Positions 60,401-64,000 of a stretch of 64,000 nt of DNA are shown piece by piece. The position numbers and the translations under genes were made by a program. The notes beneath the pieces are model-generated. The model worked only from the letters and a program-made list of their open reading frames with translations. It was not told the origin of the DNA and searched no databases. Origin of the DNA: Venturia oleaginea. Taxonomy: Eukaryota; Ascomycota; Dothideomycetes; Venturiales; Venturiaceae. The DNA is taken from assembly GCA_013176395.1 (NCBI GenBank), contig JABMLP010000008.1, positions 744,001-808,000 on the forward strand, written 5' to 3'. Every line of letters begins with the position of its first letter. Within the stretch, counting starts at the first letter, position 1.

Positions 60401-63400
60401 CCAATCTTCGAGTCCAAATCGTCAAGATTAGTGAAAGACCCAGCAATCGTTTCGGGGATTTCTTCCTGGGCGATGGCAATTGGCTGCTCGATTTTGTCTG
60501 GTGTTGGCAAGACTTCATCAAATGATTTTGGTACAACGGAAAGCTCTGACTCAGTCTTGTCCTCCCGGTCTTGAGCTTGAAGGAGTTGATCAGTCACATC
60601 GATCAGACCAGGGTCAGGAATTTCGTTGGGCTTCTCTGTGTTAAGGGCAGGCGAATCTGAGTCATCAAGCAAAGCTGGTTGTAATTCGGAAACCTCAGTC
60701 ACCAAAGGAACTTCCTTCTCTTGGATGGCTTCAGGAATGGCGGCTTCAGATGACAGTCCATCGTGGATGACATTGCGTGCCTCCTCAACGACTGGAGATA
60801 TCAAAGGGAGTGCAGCAAGAGCAGCGGCAGCAGCCTTACCTTTCTTTCCCTTCTTCTTTTTCGGACTTGGACCCCATTCCTCGTCGTTCTGTTGGTTGTC
60901 TTGGGGTGCAAAGATCGCGGCGGATTCAATTGGTTCAAGCATGGTCTGAGCATCATCTGTAATGGATGCGCTCTCTAGGCCACGGGTAGACTCGTCGGCC
61001 ATAGGCAATTCTTTCTCAATGGTAGGAGTGCTAGAACCGGATCCTTTTTTGCTTGGTGCCGATTCCTTGCCTCCTTGTGGCTCGCTAAAAGTGGTGGGCT
61101 CAACTTGTTGGGGCACTGCCTCCTCGTCTTTAGTGGCCAGATCCTCGACCTGGTCTTGTGAGGTGGTGATCGGGGGTGTCTCTATCTCGACAGCAGGAGT
61201 GCTTGCGCCAGACTTCTTGCCTTTCTTGCCCTTTTTCTTCGTAGTTGGAGCTCGTTCCTCATCGTCCTGAAGCTTGAGGGTATTGACGGATTCAGATTGG
61301 TTTAACACTCTCTCGTCACTGGGTCCGGGAAGCGCAGAAGGGAGACTATCAGCGGGTTGAATATCCACAGGACTGTCTTGCTCAATCGCTGCAGGAGTGC
61401 TTGTGGCTGATTTCCTCCCCTTCTTCCCCTTCGTAGTGGGCGCCCATGCCTCCTCGTCCTGGGTCACAGGAGTACCAACATCTAATATCGTTTCCGCGAT
61501 CTCGTTGCCAATTCCAGGCTCAGACACAGGCTCACGAACAGGTTCTTCAACCAAGGACATCTCCTTCTCGAACAGTGCAGGGATGATGGATCCCGAAGAT
61601 TTCTTTCCCTTCTTGTCCTTCTTTTTAGAAATAGTTGAAGCCCATTCTTCGGCTCCTTGAGCCTCGGGAATGGTGGAAGACTCGGATTTGTCTAGTGGGA
61701 GCTCCACAAGATCGGTGGTCGATATAGGTTGCGACTCGCGTGGATTTTCGTCTTCCAGCACAACTTGCTCCTCATTCAAAGCTGTAGTGCTTGCACCCGA
61801 TTTCTTCTCGTCTTTTTTTCCCTTTTTCCCTTTCTTTGTCACTGAGCCCCAGAGATCATCGTCCTCATCTTTTGCAGGCATCTCAACGGTCTCTGAGGAC
61901 AAGACCGGGATATCCTCGATCTTCCTGGTGGTCTCTGTCGCATCTGAAACCAAGGTCTCTAAATCAGGGGTGATCGTAAGGACGGAAGCATGTCGATCCT
62001 TTTTGACTATTATGTCCTTCTTGATGGCACCTACTGCCAAATCGTCTTCGGGGTCTACTTGAGGCTTGACAACATCAATTGATGATTGCTGTTGCTCGAG
62101 TTCTTGTTGGCGTTCCTTGGTTGGCTCGGTGGAAGGCTCTGGCAAAGAGGACTCTGTGACTGCCGCTGGCTCAACAATTCGATCCTCTACGTTCGAATCT
62201 TGAGTAATTGGACTCTCCGATTGCTCCATAATGGGGGCTGTCACAGGCTCGGAGACCTCTTCATTGGGAGGGGCTCCAGGCACAGACTTCTTCCCTTTCT
62301 TGCCCTTCTTTTTGCTCTTCTTCGCGGACACCACTGTTGGCTCGGTCTGCAAGTCATCCTGCTGTAGGGGTTGCTGGATAAATTCGCTTGGATTGTCAGA
62401 TTTGGTCTTTTCTAGCTCGTTCTGAAGGAATTCTGATGGCTCGATCTGCAAGTCATCCTGCTGTGGGGTTTGCTGGATATTTTCGCTTGGGTCGTCTGAT
62501 TTAGTCTCTTCGGGCTCGTTCTGAAGGAATTCTGATGTAATCTGCAATTCGCGTGCGGCTTCGCCGCCGATATCAACTTGTGGTTTATCGACCGGAGTTT
62601 CTGGTTGTACGTTATCTTGAGCTGTCTCTTCACGCTGACCAGATTGAGGGACCGGTTCTGCTGGCGCATCCAGACTGAGTTCGGGAATTTGCCCTGCAAG
62701 GTCAAGCTGTCTATATGAATTTGCTTTCTCGTCCAACTCGAAATAGTGCTGGGCAAGTCCAGCTTGTTGTGGAATTTCCACAGGATCAACATCAGGAAGG
62801 TCAAATTGTCCCTTAGCTTCGAGCATATCCAACTCTCCGCCAGCACTAGACTCGAGCTCGTCGGGCAGAGGAACTGATCGAGGGCTGGGCTGCTGTGCAA
62901 CTTTGTCGTTCTGAACCTCATTATCTGGCTCGGTACGTGGAGCAGCTGCAGAAGTGATATCATCAGTAGTGGCCAGACCAATATCGAGATTGGGCGATGA
63001 GGATTCGTCACCATAGCCAGTAGGGGCATCAGTTGCATGAGAATGAACTTCTAAATCTGCATCGTCTGTCGTGGGCAGTTCAATATCGACCGGCGAAACT
63101 TCGGTAGGTGCTATGAATGGGTGAGAGTCGCGTGGCGCAGGCTGATTGGTGCCGTCTTGCACATTGTGAAGATTTTCCAACGCTGCTTTGTCGTGGCTTG
63201 CAGGAATTGGAGGCTCTGTATGAGAAATTGCTGGCTTCTCGGGCTCTGCCATCTGGTCGTCGTCGAGTGTAAGATTCAGGTCGTCTTCAGGTAAAGCAAC
63301 GAATCTGGGATCGACCCTCTCATTAAATGCAGGCTCGCCCTCAACATCTGCCTCAGTCCAATCTGCCTTCTGCCTCTTCTTGCCTTTGCCCTTCATCTTC

Positions 63401-64000
63401 TTTGGTGTTTCGATAGGCTCAGCCTTAAGTTTGGCGAAAAATGCAACGTTGGGAGAAGAGGAGCTATCCATGGCATGAGCAATTGCAAGACTGCCAACAA
63501 CGGCTGCCGCAGGTGCAGCGAGTAAAGCCTTGGTCTGCTTCTTGTCCTTCTTCTTCTTCCCGGTAGCGTTGGGCGCCCATTCCTCTTCATCTTCTCGCCC
63601 AGCTTTATCAACGTTAACAGTGTCGAGGTCACGGTGAACTTCTATTTCGTCATGTTTGGATCCAATTGATGTAGATTCGGATGGTTGTTGAAGGTTTTCT
63701 TCATCAAAGGCAAACGAATCTCGGTTCTTGTTTTTCTTCTTCTTGCTTTTGGGTGCGGGAGCAAAGTTTTTCTCGACAAGGAATTCCGTATGTGCTGTTA
63801 GTGTAGATTGATCATCCTGGGCGAAATTTGGCTGCAAAGGCGCATCTTGAGTATTCTCATCATCGAATGTAGAAGAGAGTCGATCCTTTTTCTTGTCCTT
63901 CTTGCTCTTTCCTTTCGTGACAGGCGCAAGATCATCCTTTATGGCTCCGACAGAAGTAGGCTCCATCTCACTGAAGAATTCTGGAACCTTTGACGCAATG
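48424..64000 (-). CDS. giant involucrin-repeat protein, 5' end outside window
   Basis: An uninterrupted minus-strand frame of 5,180 codons from the first in-window ATG at 63966. It is open right up to the window edge, so the true start lies further right. Two predicted introns, 50091-50035 (57 nt) and 49055-49008 (48 nt), are multiples of three without stops. The bulk is acidic, Pro/Glu/Ser/Thr-rich and disordered, broken by about 37 Lys-rich modules of the type EEWAPTKKGKKGKKSGTQTP. Counting from 63966, a WW domain lies at about 3888-3917 (Trp3890, Tyr-Tyr-Tyr core, Trp3912). A Ser/Arg-rich region follows, then a coiled coil at about 4670-4855 (LETRLDSVISENKMLQDAK onward) and a C-terminal helical domain of about 300 residues. 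Annotated in aspergilli as involucrin repeat protein; its role is not known to me. The coiled coil suggests a scaffold. Confidence 0.85.
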   Translation of the reverse strand, partial: IASKVPEFFSEMEPTSVGAIKDDLAPVTKGKSKKDKKKDRLSSTFDDENTQDAPLQPNFAQDDQSTLTAHTEFLVEKNFAPAPKSKKKKNKNRDSFAFDEENLQQPSESTSIGSKHDEIEVHRDLDTVNVDKAGREDEEEWAPNATGKKKKDKKQTKALLAAPAAAVVGSLAIAHAMDSSSSPNVAFFAKLKAEPIETPKKMKGKGKKRQKADWTEADVEGEPAFNERVDPRFVALPEDDLNLTLDDDQMAEPEKPAISHTEPPIPASHDKAALENLHNVQDGTNQPAPRDSHPFIAPTEVSPVDIELPTTDDADLEVHSHATDAPTGYGDESSSPNLDIGLATTDDITSAAAPRTEPDNEVQNDKVAQQPSPRSVPLPDELESSAGGELDMLEAKGQFDLPDVDPVEIPQQAGLAQHYFELDEKANSYRQLDLAGQIPELSLDAPAEPVPQSGQREETAQDNVQPETPVDKPQVDIGGEAARELQITSEFLQNEPEETKSDDPSENIQQTPQQDDLQIEPSEFLQNELEKTKSDNPSEFIQQPLQQDDLQTEPTVVSAKKSKKKGKKGKKSVPGAPPNEEVSEPVTAPIMEQSESPITQDSNVEDRIVEPAAVTESSLPEPSTEPTKERQQELEQQQSSIDVVKPQVDPEDDLAVGAIKKDIIVKKDRHASVLTITPDLETLVSDATETTRKIEDIPVLSSETVEMPAKDEDDDLWGSVTKKGKKGKKDEKKSGASTTALNEEQVVLEDENPRESQPISTTDLVELPLDKSESSTIPEAQGAEEWASTISKKKDKKGKKSSGSIIPALFEKEMSLVEEPVREPVSEPGIGNEIAETILDVGTPVTQDEEAWAPTTKGKKGRKSATSTPAAIEQDSPVDIQPADSLPSALPGPSDERVLNQSESVNTLKLQDDEERAPTTKKKGKKGKKSGASTPAVEIETPPITTSQDQVEDLATKDEEAVPQQVEPTTFSEPQGGKESAPSKKGSGSSTPTIEKELPMADESTRGLESASITDDAQTMLEPIESAAIFAPQDNQQNDEEWGPSPKKKKGKKGKAAAAALAALPLISPVVEEARNVIHDGLSSEAAIPEAIQEKEVPLVTEVSELQPALLDDSDSPALNTEKPNEIPDPGLIDVTDQLLQAQDREDKTESELSVVPKSFDEVLPTPDKIEQPIAIAQEEIPETIAGSFTNLDDLDSKIGEKPKSTPLAEDEWASTPKKGKKGKKGKKSGTQTPADIPEEPFIPTEPLPAAVTSAAFLGSTPPQEKDNVPNQVSIGPDPAVVAEGKSLENISEAEDESGWAPTKEGKRDKKGKKGSKSGTQTPTPAFTEPSISEPVCQSTSMGIQDELPKQSPAISEDNALDRDLLVKTAAQEPKDTNDRAPSKKSKKGKKGKKRSESGTQTPTAAVDETTEQLPILESDLPIIQASTSIDLSDQIPEGGPSVTIEDTSDKQTSSVQSPQEPEDTWISPSKREKDTMGRKSNKLAGLIGQFEAASTSQPGTPDRSPNRSPDLSATRSVTTNEEPANESLEVIYSPEPVSAIPAPSPQEPEEEASTKEGKKNKKKQSLAPISDSGESEEPVIVGGSSIKESIIEDPASVEGPMVKNSAIEEPAVVDQPIIELPAVSEEAVITEVPIVTGQLATMEDTVPTQLPDPVGTEESLVVQEPTSTEQPSVSRDISEDKSLDEIFKTPDVQEPVLFQDAASRKPVTTEQSSMPKDTSVEEHPSDELPGAPSALQPVDFVESVPMTETKVAVEADTPKNVPINETEVTQESEAVTNIPLMESEMTQEPEHDLEVSAPSKKGKKNKKGKNSGTQTPAFEPEAPVTTMPSLEIAPLPVEQTVEPEPLERGDVAAIEDEAGSALEPGLSMVTAEVLPTLNIPGLPSISLEPDDKEAQQSTTTELQPDVDEDVLSKKGQEGKGSGGQPTAGLDGPKLAEAGGSAGISETREVQHDPTKSLPEITFPLESSSADAFIPSIGSSDTAIGGDQMDVKDTKESVPSQDSSDTRSKEAAEAGTFDEWAPTKKEKKPKKGKKSGAQTAVIALEESLIPKELPTSHEGVSDSQSFQTNIWEQDEEKAIIDEQVTDVSSPLDIVSKAPINVDEQLPSGQDDVEIQPVQSDIPEQADVKATDNEPVFGVSSTREAVFEGPVAQEKASPVAENVTALEEWAPTKKGKKGKKSGTQTPNTTIQEPLVLDESHVFGQDLDADILNKEGKPITEETIIQESSEKPLDQHPSTQEDPSPVSEVFDEFSSTKKGKRCKKGKKSGAQTPVAESHELVIAEQTIPDEQFGQESSSQEVIKETSIVQDRDLPEAEAVDEWAPTVTKRGKKGKKGKKNGAQTPVAESQDPIIPEFSVLNTADTVTNVLDQDQDLKVDTTQNDHPILKEATSEEPTDQEPISRKSALPKPLIQESTPQESTSQHHEIQDCSLAEPVMEEPVVQAPNSEETPITDPTTERSIPSEPIVKEPAIEEPIIRETIVETPISEAIIRKKPNVEEPIIPETIIETPISKAIISEESAIEEPMIPETNVETPISEAIIGKEPNIEEPIIQKASKGDSSESTLSKNLLQEPALSVGPIVQDSVIKHHDHNDILSREPQASEPVVQEPSIQEPIIQQSNAQDLTREAGELHQSSVAPESMSQDEPLIEDSSASPVKEGKEDKTINKEIKEEDVFQEQITEEHVISEDKPQEDFAKASSIFEDELAAPTKKGKRGKKAKQEVLEEPITRDLPAEANEPQPELIEAALVDEEEWVAPVKKDKKGKKSSKEKVEDFTVEPATPDMPISEPIAELPLPGEEIPQKIAEVQTPVQDEEKRAASSKDKKAKKGKKGAKLEDFAVKPAIPDLLVLEPATEFSFSEAKEMPEAIDKTSTPVQQEEQWAAPLKKDKKASKSEDFTDKAATADLQVKESVHSIPVFETKEVEEDIIQVPVQDEGDWAPTKKGKKAKKGKKSGSQTPISGLDTPSEEQSSSLPEIGPEKDLEIAPVAILETQQASTTTAAEIAQMLQDSTDNVPAGTLDQEHIKQPDQDFAAEPAPIAVSQNVENEATQLVDNGHILSPSPPILDAVDSTKDIADTILVNTPSSFDMKEDAPQHSEPKVEPISDSQLPIERTPTPVVDQSILPTDEALPQSAESMPSSLTEERTLDSELPLPTKLLEESATTEKTIDAAPEDEIDLLAKKSKKSKSLSLENEASQSWEILLHTESSSPQPAVEKLETSTISHLVEQAEIITAYPSANLPEILNDFKEPVVKEASPDEKFGGFGLKKSKKDKKGKKGKAVSAKVEEEIALNESRGFGTEALEKPEPISVQKDGEEDHGVTIPDHIIIPEENPTVTEASSIEAEPAGELGAEEKLGFPMTKKDKKEGKKSKAALAISTATAAAFGTIAAVPQLVSDDTQPEASAKELDHISPEPALIEEVPNTIDKLAAEINPDDEFGFVSQKKDKKKGGKGKPAQPANDIPEPVETQIPASEDVQPESAVQELNLSIPEPTVDENVLLDVENPVVTINPDEESSSISTKKDKKKSKEGRATPHDQLVVESAIKSTPNLGQVQILKTIDPEPKQLDAKGTEDIALDKNIAEEFPMQHAPSFGDEQVSTTIENPVEVEPSGFSVRPSKKDKKKSKNSKKGSVFESSVRRDISPPRPAEPEVVEEGPFGTLSSSPEPTNECLTESILGPVSRTKHAKEPDLPAEDPVSEPVFEADRLELETTQSPSTGVDFAATIAAGLKDSGFDPSLAINDPSFHRSSSRASKLEEPDFDELPLQASRRSSRRSSRRQSRAASAGPTSRTLLEPETDSKPPPSDDNEFAAVLAAGLQGSGFNPDIVREDPTFAQRRSPSPDKGTEDEPDGFSEYHQRPKKLNKGKARQVETPPPEDNQESAELFLVDSTTESESIPQSPDSLRVGWYSTVDPSSGKTYYYTATGQTTWTRPTAPPGADTPGQTAIEQPISSTESIELSESRSRIEEAVIRTPEEIKRELSPQVNLHDISEQEVVNPALATDALNEGEARVLPVKKFGKKDKKGSTGSFREVLSSSSSDQAVEQSEEFTSRDKSATPEAIAESPAVEDECSGRSKKKAKKGKKSGKANLDMEEKESKVPPVLLAAGVTAVGIAAVASSFETDKQQEEESTSRELSGFERTKRKAPPRKDSIEQPPKRLSTGTGHDALGRMLSSAASPDSSHDLPPVQSTSRDTLDTPSEAQRLQKQLSTQDLTRPTWSFPADRDSAVAVSESPFMPSNPPIVHETACDSGYHDTPGLPQTSFMHEHAEAIMSDEGSPSSGRRKRRSSNKEPTKVRVEVSPDWQVSIDKDTSVDERQRFDLARSRDQNEPSFSARLDPKASRNRDDSPSEQNPWQTSKGRTDKLTRDVGEDKQFDFLKPKNTPLPATPASHIRTDSAGLRTIPEQSPASPDSPLVSEKRRPLSDEGPGGEVKSSRHSSTPEKEKGKGKLSTKAPESSPLAHAPDVSMGELIDGRSWPPVDDGNETVGIDSVVHVNAKRRVVSTGHSQTPSSSRDHGLRKISTNDNLRSPSVGSDGSPSAASVARLRSPDILRTPDLGRPMTPNVARPLSSMSMSSVRSDRSLRRVGRMASADLRSESSRQEANVGTKISDMAPQLLAGVAAGAAVSALRGKDRSRGVTMDGDLVSCSIPLRVVRAASLTAPQEGYGRRPESPMSPSRPPSVRKRQSMLLIDLETRLDSVISENKMLQDAKVRAEQAMLQATHERDGHANTIRQATEAVASRDLSIQEKDAQIAELRASLTQLQKELERLTELNSQLTAQHEEISNQANQRIISLESENTMAHAQWQTTSRELQELREKHQTLNDGMEQIVADEIANAMVDKDAEIQRLHEELTNAVEQIKTLQGQIIDSKQGETFLTVHDEDYFDSACQQLCQHVQQWVLRFSKFSDNRMCKLSSDINDDKIRDRLDDAVLDGSDVDVLLSDRVKRRDIFMSLVMSMIWEYVFTRYLFGMDREQRSKLKILEKTLLESGKCFAQRTSEHVLIQLGPQRAVAQWRAITLTLLAKRKAFMAQRKQDTEAVVQEIYATLSKILPPPSQLTNQVQDSLRKVIGLAVDLAIDMRCQRAEYIMLPPLRPEYDTNGDLVQKVQFNASLMNERSGEATTNDELEEKKAVVKIVLFPLVVKKGDDLGEGDDEIVVCPAQVLVAKPSSNKKVVRVLSGAMDLEGRRSVLSKAPSSNMF
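56356..56592 (-). repeat. tandem 75-bp minisatellite, three units plus part
   Basis: The string GGCTCTTCG recurs at 56356, 56431, 56506 and 56581, an exact 75-bp period. Each unit encodes 25 residues beginning EEPII and containing ETPISEAII inside the giant protein. Confidence 0.9.
62347..62544 (-). repeat. two tandem 99-bp units
   Basis: CTGCAAGTCATCCTGCTGT occurs at 62347 and again at 62446. Each unit encodes 33 residues (SEFLQNE, KSD, IQQ, QQDDLQ) in the giant protein. Outside the two copies the similarity ends. Confidence 0.85.

Larger units (their letters stand above)
51740..63960 (-). repeat. about 37 dispersed Lys-rich modules in the giant gene
   Basis: Counted by eye from the translation: modules with an acidic lead (DEW or EEW), APTKK, a KKGKKGKK core and often SGTQTP or SGAQTP. 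Spacing is irregular, roughly 60-200 codons. Best-preserved copies are in the middle (55.1-61.3 kb); copies toward the C-terminus (51.7-54.3 kb) have KKDKKKSKK-type cores with FGF-type leads. Confidence 0.85.

Overview
The window is nuclear DNA from a filamentous ascomycete (Pezizomycotina). The evidence is short GT-AG introns of about 45-76 bp with CTAAC/CTGAC-type branch points, intron-bearing housekeeping genes, a GPI-anchored Crh-type cell-wall transglycosylase, and a giant involucrin-repeat protein of a kind I know from filamentous fungi. Genus cannot be read from the sequence.

Left part (0-26 kb) is mostly conserved housekeeping: ribosomal protein L18 (minus), a mitochondrial-looking helical-repeat protein (minus) divergent from GCN1 (plus, six exons, about 2,699 aa), a CRH-family glycosidase (minus) divergent from the proline enzyme gamma-glutamyl phosphate reductase (plus), then NAD-dependent glutamate dehydrogenase GDH2 (plus). 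GCN1 senses amino-acid starvation with GCN2, while the two enzymes supply proline and recycle glutamate. Their proximity is suggestive but may be chance.

Middle part (26-44 kb) is accessory: small unrecognised genes, a gene split by one frameshift, an ankyrin-repeat protein, a conserved fungal protein of unknown function, a PhzF-family protein, a candidate small secreted protein, a secreted Lys/Ala/Gly repeat protein with a dibasic site before its last ten residues, and an AMP-dependent acyl-CoA synthetase carrying one nonsense codon and two frameshifts. Long stretches (30.2-33.0 and 34.6-38.0 kb) show no convincing gene.

Right part (44-64 kb) holds DPH7 (diphthamide biosynthesis, plus), a short-chain dehydrogenase with an unusual LEA-like C-terminal tail (minus), and a minus-strand reading frame of more than 5,180 codons that runs off the right edge. 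The last encodes the involucrin-repeat protein with about 37 Lys-rich modules, a WW domain, a coiled coil and a conserved-looking C-terminal region. I saw no rRNA, CRISPR array, convincing tRNA gene or intact transposon. No single new system is proven. The best leads are the secreted Lys-rich repeat protein, the decaying synthetase, the SDR-LEA fusion, the dual-frame last exon of the CRH gene, and the giant protein.
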